DNA of 30,543 nucleotides, taken from NCBI GenBank assembly GCA_003521815.1, contig DPHE01000026.1:7434-37976 (forward strand), read 5' to 3'. Below the pieces are notes generated by a model. The model did not search any database. It saw only the letters and a program-made list of their open reading frames with translations, and was not told the DNA's origin. The translations under genes and the position numbers were made by a program. Source of the DNA: Colwellia sp. Lineage in GTDB: Bacteria; Pseudomonadota; Gammaproteobacteria; Enterobacterales; Alteromonadaceae. This document shows, piece by piece, positions 18,091 to 25,997 of the stretch (position 1 is the stretch's first letter; every line of letters begins with the position of its first letter).

Positions 18091-18142
18091 ATTATTTTAG
18101 TTATAAATTTACCCCCAAAAAGCCCATAAGAGCCATTTTATT

Positions 18143-18820
18143 ATGCATCAAATAAAGACATCTGTTCCAAATCAGCAATTATGTACGGTAATTTTATTAG
18201 GTAATTTAGTTGCTAAACCTGATATTCGATACAGAACCAACCCTGTTTCAGCAGTAACTGAAATTATGCTAGCAACCAGTACTAAATGGTTAGATAAGAA
18301 AAGTAATCAATATAAAGAATGGACTAGTTATCACCCTATTAAAGTCGAAGGTGATTTAGTAGAACAATCACTTTTGACGGCAAACAAAGGTGATATCATT
18401 ATGGTGCAGGGCTACCTGAGTAAGATAAAACCAAGTACTAATGAAGTCAAAAGTCATTCTGCAATGATACATGCCACTTACATTCAAAAATTTAAGAAAG
18501 GTTACACCCAAACGGTTAATCAAATTTATTGTGGTGGTCAAATCGCCTCCACTCCGCAGTTAATTAAAACACAAAATAATAAAAGTTTGGCGCAGGTAAA
18601 TATTACTATTAATCAGCAAATTTATTCTATTGTTAAGCAATGCTGGCAAAATATTTTAATTGAACGGGAGTTACATGTTTGGGGTAAACAAGCACAATAT
18701 TTAGTAGAACATGCCTTAGTTGGCGATAGTGTGATGGTTGAAGGTAAGTTGAGTTATTTGAGCTCGGCGAATAAGACACAATTTATTGATGCTAAAATAT
18801 TACATTGCTTTAAAAGTTAA
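18143..18820 (+). CDS. Tandem OB-fold SSB-like protein
   Basis: The 225 residues contain two SSB-type OB folds. The first (about 13-116) keeps clear SSB signatures: VILLGNLVAKPDIRY, LATSTKWLDKKSNQYKEWTSYH and KGDIIMVQGYL. The second (about 126-224) repeats the plan in degenerate form (NQIYCGGQIASTPQL, VGDSVMVEGKLSYL), somewhat PriB-like. The protein ends ILHCFKS, so the acidic C-terminal tip (DDDIPF type) by which SSB recruits partners is absent, as is a Gly/Gln-rich linker. It is therefore unlikely to be the housekeeping SSB (about 170-230 residues with one OB fold). A single-strand DNA or RNA binding role is inferred. It precedes the propeller/SHOCT gene in the same direction by 129 bases. 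The upstream microsatellite suggests variable expression. The Shine-Dalgarno is weak. Confidence 0.75.
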   Translation: MHQIKTSVPNQQLCTVILLGNLVAKPDIRYRTNPVSAVTEIMLATSTKWLDKKSNQYKEWTSYHPIKVEGDLVEQSLLTANKGDIIMVQGYLSKIKPSTNEVKSHSAMIHATYIQKFKKGYTQTVNQIYCGGQIASTPQLIKTQNNKSLAQVNITINQQIYSIVKQCWQNILIERELHVWGKQAQYLVEHALVGDSVMVEGKLSYLSSANKTQFIDAKILHCFKS

Positions 18821-18918
18821 CACGTTTGTCTATTTATAAATATCGCTTTGGGGTTGAAAATCATCAAATAGTATTTATTTTATAAAATCATGTGGTTTAT
18901 TTGGGGGATTAAACTACT

Positions 18919-18960
18919 ATGATAATGAGCACTTTACTAAGAGATCTGAATGAAATTTAA
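18919..18960 (+). CDS. Possible 13-residue leader peptide overlapping the next start
   Basis: ATG at 18919 opens 13 codons ending in TAA at 18958-18960, overlapping the ATG of the propeller gene (18950) in another frame. GGGGGA at 18903-18908 makes a better ribosome site for this frame than anything close to 18950. Translational coupling is possible; chance is equally possible for so short a frame. Confidence 0.2.
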   Translation: MIMSTLLRDLNEI

Positions 18961-21145
18961 ACGGTATTTAGGTGAATCTAATCACTTTATCACCCGCGCT
19001 TTTGTATTTGTTATTGGTTTTGTTACTTTTCTGCCTTTTGCGGCTTATAGTGCTGAAGATAGTTACCAGCTAACTAAGATAGCACAATTAGACCATCGGT
19101 TAATCTCTCAACCTAATTGGCAACAATTGATTGCTAATCCGAGTAATAAACGTCAACACTTTATTATTAGAGAGTCAGGACAAATTTACCTAATTGATGA
19201 CGATGAGATTAATCCTAAAGCGATTTTAGATATGAGTGTTTTGCAGCCAACCCGTTCATCATTCTTTAAATTAACGGCTATTGCATTACACCCTAATTTC
19301 TCTTTACGAGATCAGGACGGTTACGGCACTTTTTATACCGCTCATATAGAAACTATTAATAAAAGCAGTAAAACTAAACGCCTACAAGAGCGAGGTGATG
19401 ATCTACAGCTTAGTTTTGATGACGTAATCACTGAGTGGCAATTTAACGCGGTTAATCATCAAAAGGTAAATATTAATACCAAAAGAGAAGTGTTGCGAAT
19501 TGGCGTACCCGATAATGCAATGGTTATTAAGCAACTGTCATTTAGCCCATATGTTAAATCATGGAATGATCATTTTGGTTTACTTTATGTTGCGTTAAAT
19601 GGAGGAAAAAAATGGCCAGAGCCCCTGTACTCAGGAGTTATCTTACGGATAGATCCGGCTCAATTTGGTTTGCGTAGCTTTAGGGTACCTAATAACAACC
19701 CTTATATGAAAAACAGTAAAATTAATAATGCCATTTATTTATTGGGTGGGCAGAACATTGAACAGTTTATTTGGCCAAAAAAACATAGTGAGTATATTTT
19801 AGTTTCACATCAGTATGACAATAAATATTTACTGTCCTTAATTAATGGTCAAAATGATTGGCGGGATTCTACGAGCAAACAGGTACTTTATCAAAGTGAT
19901 GACGCTGTCCATGATATGTTGATGTACGAAGGACGTCAGTTGCCTTTGTTGCGTTCTAAATTATTATTGTTACGCCAAAAAGAGCAACACTGGTTTATAG
20001 ATTCCTTAGATTTTAATTTTTCGGATAATATAAAAATTAGAAAGGAGAAAAAACCACAAGTAGAATGGAAAATTACTTCACCGCAATTACCAATGAATAG
20101 TCAAATAATCTTAAGCAGTAATGACTCTGGTGAGATATTCTTGTTAGAAAAAACCATTAGTGTTTTATTTCGTTTAACGCAATACGCGTTGGTGAACAAA
20201 AATAGTGTTGTAGACAGTGGTGAAAATAACACCAATAAAAAAAAGTCATCTGAGAATAGTGTTTTTATACTACTCCTTATATTCGCGTTAGTTGGCGCTA
20301 TTTATTATTGGTTTAAGCGTAATGGCCATTCAGTTAAATCAATAGTGAGGCAACAGTTTTCTTCTTTTGAATTAAGTGATTCACGCCAGCAAATAGGTTT
20401 GTATTACAGGCATCAACATAATGCTAAGACGATTATTGATATTGTTGATATTGTCCGTAGTGAAATTAAACTTAATGAGCATAGTGTTTGTGTTGTTAAC
20501 GCCCAGATTGGTCATGGTTTTAATCATGATAAGGAACAAGATTTACGGACTATTTTTGTTAATGAGAAAATAGATAAAATGGTTGATGGCAAGATGAGGC
20601 AAATCAGTTTACTACTGACAGATAAGCAAAAGCATAGCTATACAGTGTGCTTATATATGCGTAAGGGCAGTAACCGTATAAGCAAACAATCTTATGTTAA
20701 GGTGATTAATGAGTTAATTGACTGGTGTTGGTTTATCGGGGAGAAAGTTAATCCTGATAATACCGATAAAAGAAAAGTAGAATCAATAGTATTACCGAAA
20801 GAAAAGACAGAGAGTAAATCGACTAAAAATCACAAAACCTCATTACATAATCAGGCGGCAGACATTAGACGAGTAACTCATCAAATGGATAATGTTAGCC
20901 CACTATTAGCGACCGATGTGTCCCCCTTAAAGTTGAACGTGGTAAATAAAAATATACATTCAGCTGATTTAGCTGGTGAAGAAAGTAGTGGAGTGCATAC
21001 CCAAGTTCATCAGAGCAGTACTATTGATACAGAATTAGTTAATGCGTTAGACAAACTGGTGAATTTGAAACAAAAAGGTTTTTTAACAATGGAAGAATTC
21101 TCAAAAGCAAAAAATAAGCTGCTGAAAAGTTTACTTGAAAAATAA
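18950..21145 (+). CDS. Membrane-anchored glucose/sorbosone dehydrogenase-like propeller with SHOCT motif
   Basis: The 731 residues comprise a signal peptide (1-35, ending FAAYSA) and a periplasmic domain (about 40-410) with the blade landmarks of the soluble quinoprotein glucose/sorbosone dehydrogenase family. These are FIIRESGQIYLID (71-83), LTAIALHPNF..DGYGTFYTAHIE (108-134), LLYVALNGG (211-219), GVILRIDPAQFG (229-240), IYLLGGQNIEQFIWP (262-276) and SSNDSGEIFLLEK (389-401). A transmembrane helix (438-455) is followed by a cytoplasmic part of unknown fold (460-600), a low-complexity linker (600-690) and a C-terminal SHOCT motif (about 695-729; LDKLVNLKQKGFLTMEEFSKAK). The catalytic His-containing HNGG-type motif expected before LAF/LSF is replaced by MVIKQLSF (191-198), so enzyme activity is doubtful. 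A sensor or scaffold role is inferred. It follows the SSB-like gene, perhaps in one operon. Confidence 0.75.
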   Translation: MKFKRYLGESNHFITRAFVFVIGFVTFLPFAAYSAEDSYQLTKIAQLDHRLISQPNWQQLIANPSNKRQHFIIRESGQIYLIDDDEINPKAILDMSVLQPTRSSFFKLTAIALHPNFSLRDQDGYGTFYTAHIETINKSSKTKRLQERGDDLQLSFDDVITEWQFNAVNHQKVNINTKREVLRIGVPDNAMVIKQLSFSPYVKSWNDHFGLLYVALNGGKKWPEPLYSGVILRIDPAQFGLRSFRVPNNNPYMKNSKINNAIYLLGGQNIEQFIWPKKHSEYILVSHQYDNKYLLSLINGQNDWRDSTSKQVLYQSDDAVHDMLMYEGRQLPLLRSKLLLLRQKEQHWFIDSLDFNFSDNIKIRKEKKPQVEWKITSPQLPMNSQIILSSNDSGEIFLLEKTISVLFRLTQYALVNKNSVVDSGENNTNKKKSSENSVFILLLIFALVGAIYYWFKRNGHSVKSIVRQQFSSFELSDSRQQIGLYYRHQHNAKTIIDIVDIVRSEIKLNEHSVCVVNAQIGHGFNHDKEQDLRTIFVNEKIDKMVDGKMRQISLLLTDKQKHSYTVCLYMRKGSNRISKQSYVKVINELIDWCWFIGEKVNPDNTDKRKVESIVLPKEKTESKSTKNHKTSLHNQAADIRRVTHQMDNVSPLLATDVSPLKLNVVNKNIHSADLAGEESSGVHTQVHQSSTIDTELVNALDKLVNLKQKGFLTMEEFSKAKNKLLKSLLEK

Positions 21146-21168
21146 GTGGTTAGTGTGGTGTATTAGGT

Positions 21169-21211
21169 GCAAGCAAAGGTGACCGTATATATTTCGGTCA
21201 CCTTTGCTTGC
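21169..21211. terminator. Perfect 17-base hairpin between convergent genes, no U tract
   Basis: Bases 21169-21185 and 21195-21211 are perfect reverse complements (GCAAGCAAAGGTGACCG with its partner) around a 9-base AT loop. It sits 23 bases after the propeller gene and 7 bases before the dsbA stop. Neither side has a T run, so it may be a Rho-assisted or bidirectional stop or an RNA 3'-end stabiliser. Confidence 0.55.
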
Positions 21212-21218
21212 GGTCTGA

Positions 21219-21866
21219 TTACTTTAGCGTTAATAAATACGTAATTAAATTTTGGTAATCTTGCTCAAAATTGTTTTTATCTAGCTCTTGTGAATTAACA
21301 CGATATTTACCATTAACAATAATGGCTGGTACGCCTTTCAAAGCACCTTTTTTAGACATTATATCTTGATTCTTTTTCAATGATTTAGCTTTACTGTTAA
21401 CGCTAAAGCTTTTCATTAACTTATCAAATTTCTCACCGTCAGCGCCATTCAAAACAAAAATATTATGGATATCTTTTTCTGAAGTAATAACCGCTCGTTG
21501 TATTTGAATATAGTTAAATACCGCACCAACTAGTTTATTCTCCATATCTAATTGTTCAGCAACAACAACTGATTTAGTTAACATGGCTTGTATTTTGGGT
21601 GATGCGGCACGTAGAAAGTCAACATGATTACGCTCAAACTTTACGCCTTCAGGTAAGCTTTTTTTAATAGTTTCCATAAAAGGTTCGAAGCGTAGGCAGT
21701 GCGGACAGTAAAATGAAAAATACTCTCGTACTTCAGCTTTAGCCGAAACGGTTTCATTTACTTTAGTGAATTGTTTTCCTTCAGTATATTTTTCTGCATA
21801 AGTGGTGATTGATAAAGCGAAAAGTGGCATTAACAATACCATTAATAATTGCTGCATTTTTTTCAT
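21219..21866 (-). CDS. dsbA: Thiol:disulfide interchange protein DsbA
   Basis: DsbA is the periplasmic oxidase that introduces disulfide bonds and is reoxidised by DsbB. The 215-residue precursor has a signal peptide (about 1-24, ending TTYA). The thioredoxin-fold active site is FYCPHC with Cys54 and Cys57. A helical insertion and the cis-Pro region KGVPAIIVNGKYRV near the C-terminus follow. The CPHC dipeptide is the classical DsbA one. srkA lies 86 bases upstream on the same strand, as in E. coli srkA-dsbA, where the pair is cotranscribed and also driven by a Cpx-responsive dsbA promoter. The same linkage is likely here but a CpxR box was not recognised. Confidence 0.96.
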   Translation of the reverse strand: MKKMQQLLMVLLMPLFALSITTYAEKYTEGKQFTKVNETVSAKAEVREYFSFYCPHCLRFEPFMETIKKSLPEGVKFERNHVDFLRAASPKIQAMLTKSVVVAEQLDMENKLVGAVFNYIQIQRAVITSEKDIHNIFVLNGADGEKFDKLMKSFSVNSKAKSLKKNQDIMSKKGALKGVPAIIVNGKYRVNSQELDKNNFEQDYQNLITYLLTLK

Positions 21867-21952
21867 TCTTATTTTCCTAAGTGATTAAATTTTATCTCGA
21901 TGTATTACTTACAGAAAAACACCTGTAGGTTGAAATTTATGCTAACAAAGTA

Positions 21953-22930
21953 CTATATGGGTAATAAGCTCAATGGTTGTCGTTGTAAGGCAAACATTTG
22001 TTCTTTTAGCATTAATATTTGCTCTTCCCAATATTTCTCGGTGTTAAACCAAGGGAAATTATGAGGAAAGGCGGGGTCTTGCCAACGCTTACACAACCAA
22101 GCCATATAATTAACTACGCGCATGGTTCGTAATGATTCTATCAAAAGAAGTTGCTTAGATTCAAATGAAAAAAACTCTTCATAGCCCATTAATAGGGTGT
22201 CAATTTGTAACAATTGTTGTTGTCTATCGCCGGAAAGCATCATCCATAAGTCTTGGATTGCAGGCCCAGTACGACAATCATCTAAATCAACAAAGTGTGG
22301 TCCTTCATCTCTCCATAATATATTACCGGCGTGACAATCACCATGTAAACGTATTTGGTTTTCAGGTTTGTATTGTTTAGTTGCTATTTCAATAACTTGT
22401 TCTAAAATAGTAAAAAACGGGCTTTGTAATGCCTTAGGAACAAAACCGCTTTCGCTAATAATATTACGTGCTTGGTAAAGCATTTCATCGACGTTAAAAC
22501 TTGGTCTGTGTTGAAATGTTTCTAATGAAGATACCGCGTGGATACGACCAATAAAGCGTCCCATCCATTCAAGTTGATCTAAGTTGTCCACTTCAAATAT
22601 GCGACCACCGCGACATGGAAATACCGCAAAATGATAACCTTGATGTTCAAATAAACTTTTACCATCAATTTTTAATGGGGCGACTATGGGTAAGTCACGT
22701 TCATCAAGTTCAAAGGAAAAATCATGCTCTTCCTGAATTTCTGCCAATTTCCAGCGTTGTGGGCGATAAAATTTAGTGACATATTTAGTTAGGTTTTCAT
22801 CATGAAATTGATACACACGATTTTCATAACTGTTCAGTGCTAATAAACCACTATCAACAGTAAAGCCGGCGCTTTCTAAACCGTCAATAATGGTGTCAGG
22901 TGATAACGACTTAAAATCAAATTGTGCCAT
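21953..22930 (-). CDS. srkA: Stress response kinase A (YihE)
   Basis: This 325-residue aminoglycoside-phosphotransferase-fold Ser/Thr kinase (E. coli SrkA 328) has the catalytic loop LHGDCHAGNILW with Asp198 and Asn203. Metal-binding Asp215 is in FVDLDDCRTGP, and the N-terminal lobe has ENRVYQF. In E. coli SrkA counteracts MazF-linked programmed cell death under stress and belongs to the Cpx regulon. It lies 10 bases after ccoG and just before dsbA on the minus strand, so transcription from the ccoG promoter could read into srkA-dsbA. Confidence 0.95.
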   Translation of the reverse strand: MAQFDFKSLSPDTIIDGLESAGFTVDSGLLALNSYENRVYQFHDENLTKYVTKFYRPQRWKLAEIQEEHDFSFELDERDLPIVAPLKIDGKSLFEHQGYHFAVFPCRGGRIFEVDNLDQLEWMGRFIGRIHAVSSLETFQHRPSFNVDEMLYQARNIISESGFVPKALQSPFFTILEQVIEIATKQYKPENQIRLHGDCHAGNILWRDEGPHFVDLDDCRTGPAIQDLWMMLSGDRQQQLLQIDTLLMGYEEFFSFESKQLLLIESLRTMRVVNYMAWLCKRWQDPAFPHNFPWFNTEKYWEEQILMLKEQMFALQRQPLSLLPI

Positions 22931-22940
22931 TAGGGTTCAC

Positions 22941-24380
22941 TTAATTTTTATTGAAAAAACGGCTTTCATGTTCAATGCTTACATCATCTTGTGGAGATAT
23001 TTGCTCAATATTAAAAGTAATATCAGTTATCCAACCTTTGAGTTCATAGGGATCAACCGAAATACTAATGGGTAAAGTATATACCATTGCTGCCTTTACA
23101 AGTACTTCTTGTTTGCCATGCCATTGAGGATTTTCTAAGCCTTTTATTGATAACTTATAAGTATTATCAGTTTGCGACATGTTTAGAATTTTTAAGGTAT
23201 ATACGTTTTCAATATCCCCATTAAATTTTTCTTTCGAGAGTTCTGTTCTATCACGAATAATGTCTAATGATAGAGGGACTCGATTAACAATTTCTAATAC
23301 CAACATAGTACTCATCATCATTAATACGACAGCATAGCCAATTAATTTAGCGCGAACAAAATGGACCTTTTTCCCTTCCAGTTCATGCTCAGTTGTGTAG
23401 CGAATTAAGCCTTTATCATACTTCATTTTGGTCATTACACCATCGCAGGCATCTGCACAAGCGCCACAATTAATACATTCGTATTGCAAGCCGTTTCTAA
23501 TATCTATACCGGTAGGGCAGACTTCAACACATAAATTACAATCTATACAATCGCCTAGGTTCATGGCTTTAGGGTCTTGTTTACGACTACGACCACCACG
23601 ATTTTCACCTCGGTTAGTATCATAGGAAACTGTTAATGTGTCTTTATCAAACATGGCTGATTGAAAACGTGCATAAGGACACATATGTAAACAGACAATT
23701 TCCCGCATCCAGCCTGCGTTACCATAGGTGGCAAAAGTAAAAAAGGCTAAAATTATCGCCATAGTTACCGAGGTATTTAAGGTGAATATATTGACAAATA
23801 GTTCACCCATAGGCGAAAAGTATCCAGCAAAAGTCATCGCAGTAAATAATGAAAAAAGTAACCAAACGGAATGCTTAAGTGTTTTTTTCCATAACTTCTT
23901 GCCATTCATTTTCTGTTGATTTAGCTTTTTACGCTGATTAGCCGAGCCTTCTATTTTTTCCTCAAACCAAATAAAAATAAAGGTCCATACCGTTTGTGGG
24001 CACATGTAACCACACCAGACACGACCTAAAAAGGTGGTAACAAAAAACAACAGAAACGCGCCAAATATAAACAGCCATGCTAATAATGTTAAATCTTGTG
24101 GCCATAAGGTTAAATTCCACAAAGTAAAACGCTGTTCGCTAATATCAAATAACACGGCTTGATGACCGTTAAACTGTAACCAAGGGATAATGGCAAAAAA
24201 GGTAAAATAAACTAAATTCATGCGCCGTCTTAGTTTTTGAAAAAAACCTGGGCTTTTTCGTACATATATTTGATCGCCGGGTTTATAGCGTTCATGACTA
24301 TCTTTTGCAGGGTATATTTTTACATTTTTAACGGGTATTTTAACTGCACTGGTTGGTGATGTTTTTTCGTTAGCGCTCAC
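22941..24380 (-). CDS. ccoG: Cytochrome c oxidase assembly factor CcoG
   Basis: This 479-residue membrane ferredoxin-type protein of the CcoG/FixG/RdxA family is a copper reductase thought to help deliver copper to cbb3 oxidase. Hydrophobic helices lie near residues 56-72, 97-117, 172-188 and 205-222, with another near 335-352. It has WCGYMCPQT (Cys123, Cys127) and CLHMCPYAR (Cys230, Cys234). Two 4Fe-4S clusters are formed by Cys278/281/284/288 and Cys302/305/308/312. The C-terminal periplasmic domain has an immunoglobulin-like fold in the family. The ccoNOPQ genes are not in the window. An FNR-like box lies upstream inside the divergent gene. Confidence 0.96.
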   Translation of the reverse strand: MSANEKTSPTSAVKIPVKNVKIYPAKDSHERYKPGDQIYVRKSPGFFQKLRRRMNLVYFTFFAIIPWLQFNGHQAVLFDISEQRFTLWNLTLWPQDLTLLAWLFIFGAFLLFFVTTFLGRVWCGYMCPQTVWTFIFIWFEEKIEGSANQRKKLNQQKMNGKKLWKKTLKHSVWLLFSLFTAMTFAGYFSPMGELFVNIFTLNTSVTMAIILAFFTFATYGNAGWMREIVCLHMCPYARFQSAMFDKDTLTVSYDTNRGENRGGRSRKQDPKAMNLGDCIDCNLCVEVCPTGIDIRNGLQYECINCGACADACDGVMTKMKYDKGLIRYTTEHELEGKKVHFVRAKLIGYAVVLMMMSTMLVLEIVNRVPLSLDIIRDRTELSKEKFNGDIENVYTLKILNMSQTDNTYKLSIKGLENPQWHGKQEVLVKAAMVYTLPISISVDPYELKGWITDITFNIEQISPQDDVSIEHESRFFNKN

Positions 24381-24489
24381 GATAAATCCTTAGAAGACAT
24401 AATATGCTAAGTGGTATTTAAAAAAAGTATTATGCTATTGTTACCCAATAGAATAACATAAATTAGAGCATACTAATATACGAGATTTT

Positions 24490-24846
24490 ATGAAAAATTT
24501 ATTGATCTTAATCGTCACTGCTGCATTATTTTTGCATTTTTATCCTCAGCCTGAAGTAACTAAATTCTATAACGATCAAAAAAATAGGTTATGGGATAGT
24601 TTTGCACAATTTAGTGATACTAAATTACGTTTGAAAGCAGATAAAATATTTATTGACTTAAAACCAAAGTTAAAAAAATTTACTGCTGAAGAAGTAACGT
24701 ATTTAAAAGAAATCACCTCGTCTAGAGCAAATGTGAAAAGCTTTTTTGAATCGTATTGTGAGAATAAAAAACCTAATGTTATCTTTCACTCTACTAACCA
24801 AATAGAAGTGTGTAAAACCATTAGTCAATACGAATCAATGTTATAA
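24490..24846 (+). CDS. Small unknown protein with signal/anchor segment
   Basis: The 118 residues begin with a hydrophobic segment MKNLLILIVTAALFLHFYP, either an uncleaved anchor or a poor signal peptide. The rest is charged and mostly helical (NDQKNRLWDSFAQFSDTKLRLKADKIF), with two cysteines near the end (SYCENKK and EVCKTI) that could form a disulfide outside the membrane. I do not recognise a family. It is divergent from ccoG with a 109-base gap and is followed 192 bases later by the PGdx gene. Codon use looks like its neighbours. It is probably real because of the coherent signal segment and amphipathic pattern. Confidence 0.55.
   Translation: MKNLLILIVTAALFLHFYPQPEVTKFYNDQKNRLWDSFAQFSDTKLRLKADKIFIDLKPKLKKFTAEEVTYLKEITSSRANVKSFFESYCENKKPNVIFHSTNQIEVCKTISQYESML
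24502..24515 (-). promoter_or_regulatory. Weak FNR-type box upstream of ccoG
   Basis: TTGAT-CTTA-ATCGT matches 8 of 10 half-site positions of TTGAT-N4-ATCAA. It lies within codons 5-9 of the divergent small gene. A minus-strand TATATT at 24480-24475 would put a start near 24467, about 41 bases from the box centre, the class II activator position. Confidence 0.3.
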
Positions 24847-24942
24847 AAAAGTTGTTACTACTTACCTCGTTTTAACGTTGTTATCCTCAAAGTATATTAA
24901 TTGAAGCTCAGGTGTTTGTATTAATCAATGAATAATCTACAC

Positions 24943-24956
24943 TTGATTTAAATCAT
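24943..24956 (+). promoter_or_regulatory. FNR/EtrA-type box upstream of the PGdx gene
   Basis: TTGAT-TTAA-ATCAT matches 9 of 10 half-site positions of TTGAT-N4-ATCAA. A GATAAT at 24980-24985 is a plausible -10, giving a start near 24991, so the box centre would be at about -41.5. A CRP-family relative is an alternative binder. Confidence 0.55.
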
Positions 24957-25038
24957 ATTAAATGTTTATTTTTTTAATGGATAATGACTCCGTAGCAGCT
25001 AAACAATATCAGTAAACTTTATCGATTAAGGAAATCAC

Positions 25039-25785
25039 ATGTCTATAAACAATAGTAAATTTGAGAATAAAGAAGGTCAAAAAATTCCGGCAGTAACATT
25101 CCCTATTCGTCTCAATGACGATTGGAGTAGCCGTAATACTCAGGAGATTTTTACAGGAAAAACAGTGGTAGTTTTTTCTTTACCAGGTGCTTTTACGCCG
25201 ACGTGCTCATCATCGCATTTACCACGTTATAATGAATTAGCGAGTAAATTTTCGGCTAATGGCGTTGACGAAATTATATGTGTCTCGGTTAATGATACTT
25301 TTGTCATGAATGCATGGGCAGCAGTTCAAGAAGCTGAGAACATTAGTTTTATTCCTGATGGAAATGGTGAATTTACTGACGGTATGGGCTTATTAGTAGA
25401 AAAAAATGAGATAGGTTTTGGAAAGCGTAGCTGGCGTTATTCAATGTTAGTAAAAGACGGCGTTATTGAAAAAATGTTTATTGAACCGGATTTACCCGGC
25501 GACCCATTTGAAGTGTCTGATGCTGACACTATGCTTCAATACATTAATCCAGAAGCAGTGCAAACAACACAAGTTAGTTTATTTACTAAACCAGGCTGCC
25601 CGCATTGTGCCAGAGCAAAAAATCTGCTTATGGAACAAGGCTTAGAATACGAAGAGCTGACTTTGGGAGATGATATTAGTATTTCAGCGATGCGTGCTAT
25701 TGCTAATGCTGATACGGTTCCACAAATTTTCATAGATGGTAATCACATTGGTGGTGCTGATGAGTTAGCGGAATATTTTATTTAA
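25039..25785 (+). CDS. Peroxiredoxin-glutaredoxin fusion (PGdx)
   Basis: The 248 residues combine an N-terminal Prx5-type peroxiredoxin (about 1-170) with a C-terminal glutaredoxin (about 176-248). Peroxidatic Cys56 is in PGAFTPTCSSSH. The glutaredoxin active site is GCPHC (Cys187, Cys190), with TVPQIFIDGNHIGG as the cis-Pro/GSH-binding region. This is the hybrid type known from Haemophilus, Vibrio and Neisseria, a glutathione-dependent peroxidase that reduces H2O2 and alkyl peroxides. GGAAAT lies upstream of the ATG. No OxyR gene is next to it; an FNR-type box lies about 85 bases upstream. A terminator follows. Confidence 0.95.
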   Translation: MSINNSKFENKEGQKIPAVTFPIRLNDDWSSRNTQEIFTGKTVVVFSLPGAFTPTCSSSHLPRYNELASKFSANGVDEIICVSVNDTFVMNAWAAVQEAENISFIPDGNGEFTDGMGLLVEKNEIGFGKRSWRYSMLVKDGVIEKMFIEPDLPGDPFEVSDADTMLQYINPEAVQTTQVSLFTKPGCPHCARAKNLLMEQGLEYEELTLGDDISISAMRAIANADTVPQIFIDGNHIGGADELAEYFI

Positions 25786-25821
25786 AAGCTAACCGCACGT
25801 TATCTTAAATGCGACAATGGT

Positions 25822-25864
25822 ACCTTTCTTCTTAACTTACTTTTGAAGACAAGGTGCTTTTTTT
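25822..25864 (+). terminator. Terminator of the PGdx gene
   Basis: ACCTTTCTTC (25822-25831) pairs with GAAGACAAGGT (25845-25855) with one mismatch/bulge, followed by a run of seven T to 25864. Confidence 0.75.
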
Positions 25865-25956
25865 ATTATATGGAGTGTCATTCTAAATGAGTAATTATTA
25901 CTTCAATTTATATAATATCTGATCTCATTAAAACTTGAACCATCAATCAATTTAAT

Positions 25957-25965
25957 TGGTATAAT
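25957..25965 (+). promoter_or_regulatory. Extended -10 promoter of the VF530-family gene
   Basis: TGG followed by TATAAT (25960-25965) is a perfect extended -10. A TTGAAC -35 candidate is at 25935-25940, with a long 19-base spacer. Transcription would start near 25972, about 26 bases before the ATG. Confidence 0.6.
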
Positions 25966-25997
25966 CCTATTACTCTGTTTTAGTTTAGAATTATTTT

